This document shows positions 23,623-34,864 of a stretch of 64,000 bases of DNA, piece by piece (within the stretch, counting starts at the first letter, position 1; each line of letters begins with the position of its first letter). Position numbers and translations under genes: made by a program. The DNA is taken from the NCBI GenBank assembly GCA_027943335.1, contig BSBK01001302.1, forward strand, positions 1,375,501 through 1,439,500, read 5' to 3'. Origin of the DNA: Chamaecyparis obtusa (taxonomy: Eukaryota; Streptophyta; Pinopsida; Cupressales; Cupressaceae). Under the pieces are notes generated by a model that had not been told where the DNA came from, did no database searches, and saw only the letters and a list, made by a program, of their open reading frames with translations.

Positions 23623-24873
23623 GTAGACACCTAAAATTGTCCTAACAATTACCCTTATCCTAGCCAATTAAATAGATATTTATTATTTATTTAATTTTAG
23701 CCTTATTATGCCTTAATTAAATAGATTCACATTTATTTAATTACACTCATATTTATCCCTTATTCTTGATTAAATAAATGTACATTTATTTAATTTTAGC
23801 CTCTTGTCCCATCTTTGATTAAATAAATTTACATTTATTTAATTTTATCCTATCTCATTTCCCCTCATCCTAATCCTCCATTTAATTAAGTAAATGATCT
23901 TGTTTATTTAATTAATCCCCTTTTTACCCACTTGGAATTAAATATTATACTTAATTCTATTTGAGCACATGGCTCCTAACTTTAACCCTCACCTAACCTC
24001 ACTTCCCTAACCTAACCCATCCTTCTAACCCAAGTCAACCCACTTTCCCACCAATTAATCCTAATATTCCACCTAATCAATTCCTAATTATTTGCACAAC
24101 CTTAATCTAAGGATTAAGGAATCCTAACCCAAACCCAAGTCACATGTGACTCTTACACACTCTTACAAACCCTTACACTTGTCTCCCACATGTCATTGAC
24201 ATGCCACTTTCCAATATCTTGGTTCTCCCCTTCTCTTCCACCTTTTGACCCATGTCATTGACATGTCATTTTCCAAAGTTGTTCACACATGTGTGAGCAA
24301 CCTTGGTTCTCCCATCCTCTTACAACCCTTGACCTTTGTCATTGAGCCATCATTTTCTCAAGTTGCTCACACATGTGTGAGCAACTTTAGCCCTCTTACA
24401 ATTTGTCATGGACATGACACTTTCAAAGGTTTCTCACACATGTGTGAGAATCTTTCCCCCTTTGAATGGTCAAACCCTAATCCACATGTCATCTACATGG
24501 CATCTACTTGGCCTCCACCTCATGGACACCTCATCAATCATATGCAATCTTGACCCTTTATCCAACTTTTAATCTCAATCATCCATTTCCCTCAAATTCC
24601 TATAAATTGAGAGCTTTTCTCCTCATTCAACAAGCCTTTTTCATGCATTGTCATGCTGCAGGATTTGAGCAACCACACACCCTCTTCAACAAATCAATCA
24701 ACTCTTAGTCTTTTTTGGGAGGTTTGCATTATGTTGAAATAGCTTAATCTTATTTGTTATTTCATTTCTTCATATATGCATGTTTGCTTCCATATTTTGA
24801 GGTTTGCATGAATATGTAGGAATATACTTAGTTTATTTAAGTTTATTTCTTTATGTCATTTTTATGCAATACA
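23623..24873 (+). repeat. Element A 5' LTR
   Basis: 1,251 bp. It carries a TATA box TATAAATTGAG at 24601 and three U3 copies of a palindrome centred on CACACATGTGTG. It is longer than its partner by about 136 bp because U3 repeat copies were lost from the 3' LTR. Confidence 0.88.
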
Positions 24874-24956
24874 TTTTGGCATGCCTGGTAGAACCCACAA
24901 TCCCATTTTTCTAACCAATTTTCTTGATTTCATGAGAGTTTCCCATAAAGTTTCCA

Positions 24957-25490
24957 GAGAGGCGTCTCTGCTCATCCAGAGGCGTCTCTGCCTGGTAACA
25001 GGTGTCTCTACTACATAGGCGTCTATGCCTACCAATAGGCGTCTCCGCCAGAAATGGGGTTTCTTCCACTTTAATTTGTTTTAGATAATAACATTTACAT
25101 GTTTTAATCACTTAAAGACTTATAATCATTAGTGAAACACCTTATGTTATCTGCAAGTGCATAAAAGAACATACAATTAATAAAATCTTTGTTTTTGTGC
25201 AGATAGGTGTCTCTGCTTGCACACAGGTGTCTTTTCCAGAAAAGGGGAGTTTCCTTTTCATTAGCCTTTTAAGTGGATTAAATAAAGTTTTTTGATATAA
25301 TAAGGTTGTAAATAACTGTGTCTTATCATAACAAACTATTTTTATGCATTTGCAACCTAATAGAAGTAGAAAAATTTAAAAGTTTTATAGCTAATACTTC
25401 TATTATGTTCAGATAGGTGTCTCTGCTTGCTGACAAGCATCTTTGCCTGATAACAGGCGTCTCTGCCAATAGACAAGCGTCTCTGTCTGA
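24957..25490. repeat. 20-bp minisatellite arrays (AGGCGTCTCTGCC type)
   Basis: Three short arrays share the unit core AGGCGTCTCTGCC at about 20-bp spacing: five units at 24961-25050, two at 25204-25240 and four at 25414-25490. The sequence just before the second and third arrays is also similar (CAGATAGGTGTCTCTGCTTGC), so an array plus flank of about 210 bp was duplicated. The 20-bp period is not a multiple of three. Confidence 0.8.
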
Positions 25491-26039
25491 TTACAACTTG
25501 TTTTTCATAAAGAGGCAACTTCACAAAAATGCTTATAACTTCCACATACGAGCTCTGTTTTGGATGATTCAAAAAGTGTCAAAAAGCTGATTCAGCTCTC
25601 TATCCAGATCTGTAAACCATTTTACTAGATTTGATCTTGAAAATTGGGTGCACACATTCCAAGTTGACCCTTCTTTGAGAACTTCAAACACTCGTAACTT
25701 GGGCATAAAAAATCATTTTTCAATAATTTTAAAAAAAAAATTTCATCAAAAAAATGAGAGGAATTTGATTTTGCAATAATTTTTAGCCTTATACAATTTG
25801 TTTGAAGTTTTTTCCACACATTTTCAAATTGGACTTAAAATTAACCTTCACATTTGGGTTTGGAATTAAAAAGAACAAGTGTCTTTTAAACCCCAAGGCC
25901 ATGTACGTATTCTCTCCTCTCACACCTTTGGGTGATCTTGAGTGCACAAGAAATACGTGGTCTTATTTTCTTTTTTGGAGGCCTGCTTGGAGATTTGATC
26001 ACCTCAAGGGACGACCTCAACTCTCGTGTTCCGACGGAG

Positions 26040-26047
26040 TATAAATA
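26040..26047 (+). promoter_or_regulatory. Internal TATA box in element A
   Basis: TATAAATA followed by GGGGGAGG lies over 1.1 kb inside the element, well past the 5' LTR. The downstream sequence is transcript-leader-like. It may mark a second promoter or a relic of a nested LTR. Confidence 0.4.
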
Positions 26048-26399
26048 GGGGGAGGTGAATCCAAAGACACCTCTCTTGCAAGTAGAATCTTGTCACTCTT
26101 GGCTAAGCCCCAAAGAACTTTATACCTTTGGGAAGTGAAGGTGGAGATTTGGGTTACCATCTCCTCCCGGCTGTGCGACATTATTCTCTTTCATCTATGG
26201 ATTTGGGCCTCATGTGCCTTGTGTATATCGAGGACATTCCTCTATTTGAGCTTGTATATCCTAGTTGAAGCTTCAATAGGATTGTTGGTGTGTTTGATGT
26301 GCTTGAATGTTTAAAACCTTCCCCATTTGTAGCCAAAAGGGGACACACCATCTGAATTAAACCTTAGCAATTGTGTTTGTATATAATTTCATCTGTTTT

Positions 26400-27300
26400 C
26401 TTTGCATTTTAAAGTAAAAAATCAAAAAACAATCATAACATTTCAAAAATCCAAAAAAACATTAACTTTCAAAATCTAAAAACATAAAAAAAAAACTTCA
26501 AAAATCCAAAAAAAATATAAAGTTTGAAAACCCAAAAACATTACAAAACTCAAAAACTCAAAAAAATCAAAATCATTTAAAAAAGAAACAACAAAAACAT
26601 TTTGTTAAGTTAGTTGTCTTTAGTCAAGCTTTCCACATCATCTCCACATCACTTCTTCCATCTATCAACTTCATCAACTTCATCACCTTCTCCATACTTT
26701 TTATCCTAATCACCTTCTTAATCATTCCAAATCATTCCTTCAATCTCTCCTAATCATCTTATTCATTTCTCTCTTCTTGTCATCCTAGTCATAATCTCCT
26801 AATCATCCATAACATCCTTAGTCATCTTCCCATTCCAATTCAATCATCCAAATCATTCCTCTATATCCTTAAATGTTCCTCCATATACTAATCATCCTTC
26901 CTCTTCATCTCTTAATCATCTTAAGCATCCTAATCAATTCTTCCTAGTCACTCCTATTCTATTCCTAATCATCGTAATCAATTCTTTCAAGTCATTCCTA
27001 TTCTATTCTAATCATCCTAATCACTTCTTCTAAGTCCTTCCTAATCTATTCTAATCCTCCTAATCATTCTTCTAAGTCATCTTTATCATTCTTCATAATC
27101 ATTCTTCTAATCTAATCATCCTTCTAAGTCATCTCTATCCTCTTCCTAATCATTCAATAAAAGTCATAATCTTCATCTTGGTAATCCTTAATAAACCACA
27201 TCTACTTTCTTAATCCAATTTCATCATTCATTTTCCTTCTAATCTAATCACATCATTACCTTTCTAATCTAATCACCTTGTCAATCTTCTATAACTCCAA
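26400..27300. repeat. Low-complexity A-rich then C/T-rich tract
   Basis: 26400-26600 is built from AAAAATCCAAAAA-like repeats. 26630-27300 is dominated by CTAATCATCCTT and TCATTCTTC words. No coding frame is supported; this is expanded simple sequence within element A. Confidence 0.7.
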
Positions 27301-27796
27301 TCAAATCCTAATTCAATCCATTCAATTGTCTTCCAATACCCCTCATTTATCTTCTAAATTCCTTCATTCTAAATTTCAATCTATATCCACGTCATCTTCT
27401 AATCCAAATTCTCATCAAATCTTCCACTTTGAACTTAGGAGCAAAATCATCGTTTGGACTTTCATCAAATCTTGTCTTGATTGACCCATATCCAAGCTTA
27501 ATCAAGACTAATCAAATCAAATCTCACCTTTCATTCCTTAATCAAAAGTGTTACATATAGACCCTCATCATTAGCAAACACATCTAATCGAATTGTTGCT
27601 TTGAGAACATTAGTCTGTCTCAAGTAATTAATTCCATTAATCCTATCCTATTTTTCTTAGGATCACAAGTCCATCTCCAAGTCGAAGAAGATAATCATCC
27701 AAATCAATCTTTTGTTTGCACCATCATAGGGTCTTGTTCCACCTAGGTTTGTCTCAAACCTTCAAATCCAAAATTAAATCAAATCCAATCAATCGA

Positions 27797-28045
27797 GTCC
27801 TTGAGGCCCTAACCTCACAAATCAAATCAAATCAATCAAATCCTTGAGGCCCTGCCCTCACAAATCAAATCAAATCAACCAAATCCTTAAAATCCAAATC
27901 AAATCAAATCAAAATCCTTGAGGCCCTCCCCTCACAATCAATCAAATCCCTCATCCAATCAGTCAAATCGTTGAGGCCCTTCCCTCACAATCAATCAATC
28001 AAATCAAATCAAATCACAGTTCTTGAGGCCCTGCCTCTCAAATCA
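27797..28045. repeat. Tandem repeat, CTTGAGGCCCT unit, five copies
   Basis: The core CTTGAGGCCCTNNCCTCAC (one copy has GTTGAGG) recurs five times, separated by AATCAAATCAAATC filler, with a spacing of roughly 45-75 bp. Each core contains a small inverted match (TGAGG...CCTCA). Confidence 0.75.
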
Positions 28046-28181
28046 TAAACAAAGTCCAAACTTTCTCCTAGTCCTAAGTTCATATTTCATCCATCCTCAA
28101 ACATCTCACTTCATCTACTCCTAATTCAAATCTTCATCCACATCTTCTTCTAATCCAAATCCAAACATTCATTCCATCATC

Positions 28182-29666
28182 ATGGATAAAGATCGACTTC
28201 ACACAAATCCACTCTCACATTCATCTAACTCGCACACTCACCAAAACAATCCAACTCCCACTTATTGCGACAATCCCATATCCCCATCTATTCCACCTCA
28301 ACATGCCATCTCCAATCCAAATACATCTCACATTTTTTCTCCTTCCTCTACCTTTGACAAGGGAAATCCATCTCATCCTCCCACATTTACCCAAATCCAT
28401 CATCCCCATCTCTCATCCAAAACCATGCTTTTCTTTGCATGGATCGATGAGATAACAACAAAGTGTAGATCCCCACCTCTAAATCAAGCTACCCAATCTT
28501 CACAAGCCATGCACTCACCATCATTTCCTCCAAGTCAAGACACACCTAAATATTCTAAGTCTCATGATTCTTTCACCCCTCCATTCACTTGAGTTGAAGC
28601 CTCCACTTCTTCCATCCCATCACTCTCCCAAGTCCAAACATGTCAAGACCTTGTTCCAAAGCATGCTACTATGGATTCTTCTTCTCCTCTAGATCTTAGC
28701 ATCTCTCCATCCCATGCTTCCAATCCATCTCAAGATCCATTTATCCCTCTTAATCCACTTCATGGTCCAATTCCTAATCAAGATCAAGACATTCCTATTA
28801 CCCATTAATGACTCCCCTTCATCTCATGAAACCATCCCCTCTACCCCATCCATTGATCCCCTTCCATCTCGAGCCTTAACATCCACTTATCCTCCACTTC
28901 ATGAAGATATTCCTTCTCTCCCATCCAATAATCCCCCTCCATGTCAAGATTAAATCACCCATCTTATGATTCCCTCCCCTCCATTCCATTGTATGATCTT
29001 CTTCCCTCTCAAGATCCCATTATCCCTTCTAATCTTCCACCTAATCCTCTTCAAAGTCAAGATCAAAGTACCTTGCTATCTCCCTTTCATGCTCCTCTTC
29101 CATCTCAAGATCCTCTTATCCTTCATAATCCATCTCATGATCCTATTATCTCCCTCAATCCCCCTCATGATCATAATCCTCCACAAAATCCTATCTCACC
29201 TATCCAATCCATTCATGAACCCCCTACACCTGGACTCGCATTTTGTGTTGCAAATACTAAGTATCCTATTGAAGAGCGAATGTCTCAAGATGTTGGTACC
29301 TTGTCTACTCCTTCCAAATCCCAAATTTCTCCATCTAAATCTAAACTTCCATATTCCCATTACTCATATTCTAAGTCCATTTTGGGCCCTTATGTCCAAA
29401 TCTCCATCCCCCCACCCTCCAAATTGATTTTGGGCCCCTATGTCCCAAATTCCCTCCCTTCCTCAAACACATCCATTTTGGGTCCTTATGTTCTCAAACC
29501 TAATCCTTCATCCCCTCCATCCATTTTAGGTCCTTACATCCATCTTCCATATCCAAGTTCCCCTCAAATCCCTAAGAAAGATCCACAAAGGCACACATCC
29601 TTGAATTCCTTCCAACATTCATCCTTCCTAATTCTCTCCATAAACTCTTTAAACCATTCATCCTGA
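28182..29666 (+). pseudogene. Element A Pro/Ser-rich ORF with 16-residue repeats
   Basis: One reading frame covers 28182-28805 with a single TGA at 28590, shifts for about 140 bp, then returns to the original frame at 28941-29666. The ancestral product would be about 495 residues, rich in Pro, Ser, His and Asn. The first half repeats SQDP-type phrases. At 29378-29540 four tandem 16-residue units each begin with ILGPY(V/I). A fifth ILGPYIP occurs near 30050. There is no signal peptide, zinc knuckle or enzyme motif. I do not recognise it; it could be a structural (gag-like) or captured host-derived protein. Confidence 0.45.
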
Positions 29667-31447
29667 TGCACCCATACCATGGCTAAAGGAAGCAAGTTGG
29701 ATGCCAAAGTCAACAATAAAAAATAAAAATAAAAGATGCATCACGCCAAAAATCCACACAAACAAATAGAAGGATCAACATGTCCCATCTAAACAACATG
29801 TTCAAGCAAAGAAAAAATATGATCTAAAAGGATGAAAAGTTCAAAAGGCCACAAAGGCCCCAAATAAAAAAATAAAAATAAAAACTCAAAAATCATGTGG
29901 ATTCCTGGGCTACTTAATGAAAAAATGCATCTCAAAGACAAATCAAAATTGGCATCCAACCTAGCTAATCCAAAAGCTTCCTCCACTCCTATGTCCTCTA
30001 ATCCTTACTCCAAAAGTCCTCTACTTTCCAACTTTATTACCTCCTTCATCTATTTTGGGTCCCTATATCCCAAATCCACCTTTTTTCCTCCATTTCCTAC
30101 AAAATCTCCTCCTCCATCTCTCCACCACCCTTCAAGATGTGTGCCAATGGTGATTTTTTCATCTCTCCCATCCATTTATGTACAAGTCTTCCATCTTCCC
30201 ATCCATTATTCCCCAATCCTTCCATACTCATCCACTCCTTTCATCCAATCTTTTGCATAAGTCCCCATTATCCTTCCCCTAGTCCATTTCCTCTACCATC
30301 TAATCATGCTACCAACATCTATGAGACAATATCCAAAATGTCTTGATCCAAAAAACATAGCGTAATATCACGCCACTCGATGCTTGAGTCCTTCCCTCCA
30401 TCTCCCTATCACATATCTATTATCTTCTACAAGTTCACCTCTTCCATCCATTCACTTATCCTTATCCCCTTGTACCCTACACTTGGGGGCAAGCTCCATC
30501 CATCTTATGCTACCATATATGTCTTCCATCTTTCATATACACCCTCCATCCTCCTATCTAAGTCCATCCTCATCCTTTCTTATCTTTGATCTTGACTATC
30601 CTATATATTCCATCCATCCATATACACCATCCATTTTCCTTTCTTGTTATCGATCCCCTCTTCATTATCCTACATATATCCATCCACTTGTCCGTATTTG
30701 ATCTTGAAATCCTATCCATATCCTCCATCTCATAATCCTTGTCATATTCACTTCCTCCATCCTCCATCTATAATCCTATAAACCTCCATCCTCCTTTCCA
30801 TGCCTTTGATCTTGATTATCCCATGCATTCCCTCAATCCCATTGTATGATTCTATCCACATCCTCCCTACATTATACATTGCCAATTTCCATCCATATCC
30901 TCCTTATCATTATCCTCTATCTTATTCATACCCCTCCTCCTATCCATCCACCCACTTTCATTGCTTTTCCTTCATAAACCTAGATGCACCAAATCATACA
31001 TAAGCCATAATGATATCCATGCATGCTTTGGCACATCCCTTCCTTCATTCCATCCATGCATACTCGTACCCATCCCATTCATTTCATATATCCTCTACCC
31101 ACCATCTTTTTGTTCCTTCTCCTACCTCTCGTGTGGGGAATTTAACTCCTTTTCCATATCATCCTTGGATCCTCATCCCTCTCTTCCCCACCTTTTAATC
31201 CCCAATATCCTATCACTATCCATTCCTTCCATCTACCTTCCATCCATAAACTACATATGTTCCCCATTTCCTCTATCATTCCTTAGTTTTCCCTTGTCAT
31301 TGGTCTCGAACCATTCAATAATCTTATCCATCTTCCAACTTCCCCCCATAATATCCATTTGTCCTTTCCCTCTCATGTCTAATCCATTTCTCTTTCTTCT
31401 ATTCCATCCACTTCCTTTATCTTCTAATTCTTCCTATCAAAATCTTT
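29667..31447. other. Element A interior, C/T-rich, no gene
   Basis: Strong CCATCC/CTTCCTC bias makes long open frames in several phases on the + strand. Because many overlapping frames are equally open, none is supported as coding. The ILGPYIP remnant near 30050 suggests that coding sequence once extended here. Confidence 0.5.
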
Positions 31448-31662
31448 TCGTTTGGTTGCTGGAATTATCCCGGAGTAGGAAAATGGGAATAGGAAAATTG
31501 GCATAAGTTAATTCCAATTTTGGTCCAAAATGAGAATTAATCTAATTCCTCTCAAAACTTGGAATTGGGTTAATTCTCATTTTGGACCAAAATTGGAATT
31601 AACTTATGCCAATTTTCCTATTCCCGTTTTCCTATTCCAGGTTAATTCCAGCAACCAAACGA
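31448..31662. mobile_element. MITE: 215-bp near-perfect foldback element
   Basis: The left arm, from TCGTTTGGTTGCTGG, is the reverse complement of the right arm ending CCAGCAACCAAACGA. Pairing continues for about 90 bp per arm, leaving a short loop around 31541-31570. There is no ORF of its own. It lies inside element A and is therefore younger. A target duplication is not obvious, so the superfamily is not assigned. Confidence 0.85.
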
Positions 31663-32634
31663 GAATTCCACTAAATCAAATTCATCTATCTCCTAATCTA
31701 ATCAATTTCCCTTCTTCTACTCCTTTCAAATCAACTTCATTTATCTTCTAATCCAATTAAACTTTCCTGCTTCCTACCCTCTTTAATCCACTTCCTTTCT
31801 ACTCCTATTATCTTATCCCAGTCTTCCAATCCAATCTAAATCATCTTTCCCTTCACTTCCATTCTATTCAATCCACTCACCAATAAATCAAAAAAATCAT
31901 AAAATAAAATAAAAATCCCAAACTCGTCCAATCAAGTGCAATCAATACTAATCCAATCAATCCAATCTTGTAATCTTGTACATCAATCTTTAATCAACCC
32001 ATCATCTTGACCCAAATCAGCTGATAATCTATTGAACCCTTTTAATCAAATCATCATCATGGGATGTATCCTTCCCAAATCCTTTGGATGTGCATTGTTC
32101 TTATCGTTAACTTTTCCATCCTCAATCAATCATCATCAATCAATCCATCAATTGGTTTTCAACTTGACTAGGGGCAAAATTTTGGTTTGCATTTGGATTG
32201 TTGTGCATGCTTACTTGTTGCTTGTCTGTATTATTATTTTTTACATTTATCATGGTCTTTGCATCCTATTGTCATAATGGCATCACGATCTTCCATATCC
32301 TGGTCATAGACACATGGTTGCATTTGACCTTTTTTTTATCATGTATTGGACACATTGTCATCTCGGTTCCCCATAACTCGGTGCATAGTGTTAAGTACAA
32401 TATCAAACTTAGGTTGCTCACACCATCACATCATGACGTTATCTATTCTTCCTTCGTCATCCATCACCTTTGTCCCTTCCTTTCATACCCCTATCCATTT
32501 CAAGAGCACACCCGTGTTCTCCAAACCTACATGTTTGGGGCATCATGCTACCAGTCGTATCCCTTTTATCCACCATGTTTTAATCTTCTTTGATCTAAGA
32601 TCACTTCGTGATGCTACATCAAAGATGGGCAAAA
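31663..32634. other. Element A 3' interior, no gene
   Basis: C/T-rich sequence continues to the polypurine tract AAGATGGGCAAAA just before the 3' LTR at 32635. No supported coding frame is present. Confidence 0.5.
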
Positions 32635-33749
32635 TGTAGACACCTAAAATTGTCCTAACAATTACCCTTATCCTAGCCAATTAAATAGATATTTATTATT
32701 TATTTAATTTTAGCCATATTATGCCTTAATTAAATAGATTCACATTTATTTAATTACACTCCTATTTATCCATTACCCTTGATTAAATAAATGTACATTT
32801 ATTTAATTTTAGCCTTTTATCCTATCTTTGATTAAATAAATTTACATTTATTTAATTTTATCCTATCTCATTTCCCCTCATCCTAATCCTCCATTTAATT
32901 AAGTAAATGATCTTGTTTATTTAATTAATCCCCTTTTAACCCACTTGGAATTAAATATTATACTTAATTCTATTTGAGCACATGACTCCTAACTTTAATC
33001 CTCACCTAACCTCACTTCCCTAACCTAACCCATCCTTCTAACCCAAGTCGACCCACTTTCCCACTAATTAATCCTAATATTCCATCTAATCAATCCCTAA
33101 TCATTTGCACAACCTTAATCTAAGGATTAAGGAATCCTAACCCAAACCCAAGTCACATGTGACTCTTACACACTCTTACAAACCCTTACACACTTGTCTT
33201 ACACACTCTTACAAACCCTTAGTCACATGTGTGAGCAACTTTAGCCCTCTTACACCAACTTTAGCCCTCTTACAATTTGTCATGGACATGTCACTTTCAA
33301 AGATTTCTCACACATGTGTGAGAATCTTTCCCCCTTTGAATGGTCAAACCCTAATCCACATGTCATCTACATGGCATCTACTTGGCCTCCACCTCATGGA
33401 CACCTCATCAATCCTATGCAATCTTGACCCTTCATCCAACTTTTAATCTCAACCATCCATTTCCCTCAAATTCCTATAAATTGAGAGCTTTTCTTCTCAT
33501 TCAACAAGCCTTTTTCATGCATTGTCATGCAACAGGATTTGAGCAACCACATACCCTCTTCAATAAATCAATCAACTCTTAGTCTTTTTTGGGAGGTTTC
33601 CATTATGTTGAAATAGCTTAATCTTATTTGTTTTTTTTCATTTCTTCATATATGCATGTTTGCTTCCATATTTTGAGGTTTGCATGAATATGTAGGAATA
33701 GACTTAGTTTATTTAAGTTTATTTCTTTATGTCATTTTTATGCAATACA
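32635..33749 (+). repeat. Element A 3' LTR
   Basis: 1,115 bp. It is a close match to 23623-24873 throughout, with TATAAATTGAG at 33475. A deletion and rearrangement in the U3 palindrome region (about 33190-33300) explains the length difference. Confidence 0.88.
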
Positions 33750-33753
33750 TAGT

Positions 33754-34859
33754 ATCATTTCAATTCAAATATTTTATTTCAGATTTTGCCTTTTCCCTAC
33801 CCTAGGTAAGCTCTCTTTCTTTTGACATTGTTGTAGCGGATCGATGGAAATACCTACTTGGGATTTGACTTAGGAAAGCTCCTATATAGAACAACATTTT
33901 CACCCTCTCTATGTGCATGTTACATATGTGATTATCGAAAGTGACATAATTGTGCAAAGAAAATTGAGACACATGATTCCTGATTTTGAAAAGGCAAAAA
34001 TCATAAGACTAATCTAGTTACCTTCATATTCTAATTCTTTTTCGCTATTTTTTGGAGAAATTGATCTATAGGACATTGTGATCCAAAATCACAGTTGATA
34101 AGGATGCTTGTAGGACTAAGGCACCTAGTTTCACATTCTAGCATTTTTAGGAGTATATTTTAGTGATAGGTTCCTCTCTATATCTCATTCCTAGATCTAA
34201 TCTTACATTTTGATTTACAATTATTCAACTATGTGTTTATGTTGATTCTTGTCAATCTTACATAATTTAGTATACTTCTTACATCTTCATATCAAAACAT
34301 ATCAAACACAAAAACCGTAAATAATCATATATAACATCTAGCAATCCTTTAGGAATTAAGTTGGATCTTATTGATTATTCACATGAATGAAAGTGGAAAT
34401 AGTGATTAACTAAGTTCTTAGTTTATCTCCCTAGGCAAAGACCCCTAGTTTCCCCAATTTCATTTCGGTGAACACATATTTTATACTTACATTTATTTTA
34501 AATTTTTTAGTTTCAAATTTGATTTTCAATTAGAGATCCTACATAGTCTGACTACTTTGTACTTTCACATGTGGTTACATAGCTAATTAAAACAACCATC
34601 AAAATGATTGTTGAAATGTGTCTTAGTTTCCTTCATGTTGCTTGCATTGATGCATTTCATTTTAAAGTATTGCATAATAGTTTATTCAAGGTTTTTCACG
34701 ACATTCACATAATGTATAAAATCTTTCATTCACATTTTATGCTGTTATATATTTTATAAAATATTCATGAATGTTTGGATTGCATACAAGACCCAGTAGA
34801 TGGTTCATGTTTCATCTTTGATACTTTCCTTGCAAATGATATTGAGATGAATCATTCCT
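33754..34859. other. Older repeat between elements A and C
   Basis: No gene is seen. It appears to be the continuation of sequence broken by element A at 23622, and is itself broken by element C at 34860. The layering is inferred from the target duplications. Confidence 0.35.
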
Positions 34860-34864
34860 TTGTT

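Larger units (their letters stand above)
23623..33749 (+). mobile_element. Element A: non-autonomous LTR retrotransposon
   Basis: Two directly repeated LTRs (23623-24873 and 32635-33749) start TGTAGACACC and end TGCAATACA. A purine-rich AAGATGGGCAAAA precedes the 3' LTR, giving + orientation. Flanking TAGT (23619-23622 and 33750-33753) is a candidate 4-bp TSD. The 7.8-kb interior has no RT, integrase or protease that I can see. It holds a PBS-like TTTTGGCATGCCTGG at 24874, 20-bp repeat arrays, an internal TATA box, long C/T-rich and A-rich tracts, an open Pro/Ser-rich region and a nested MITE. This is the layout of a large retrotransposon derivative that depends on a partner for its enzymes. 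Confidence 0.85.

Noticed and set aside
24957..25490. CRISPR-like array because of regular short repeats
   Set aside because: The 20-bp units are directly tandem without unique spacers, and the DNA is plant nuclear.
29667..31447. Many long overlapping + strand frames, such as 30961-31506 (181 codons)
   Set aside because: Strong C/T bias depletes stops in several phases at once; no frame is favoured and no motif is present.
24508..33582. Two nearly identical 66-residue frames (24508-24708 and 33382-33582) that look like a duplicated conserved gene
   Set aside because: They lie at the same place in the two LTRs of element A, so their identity follows from LTR duplication, not from selection on a protein.
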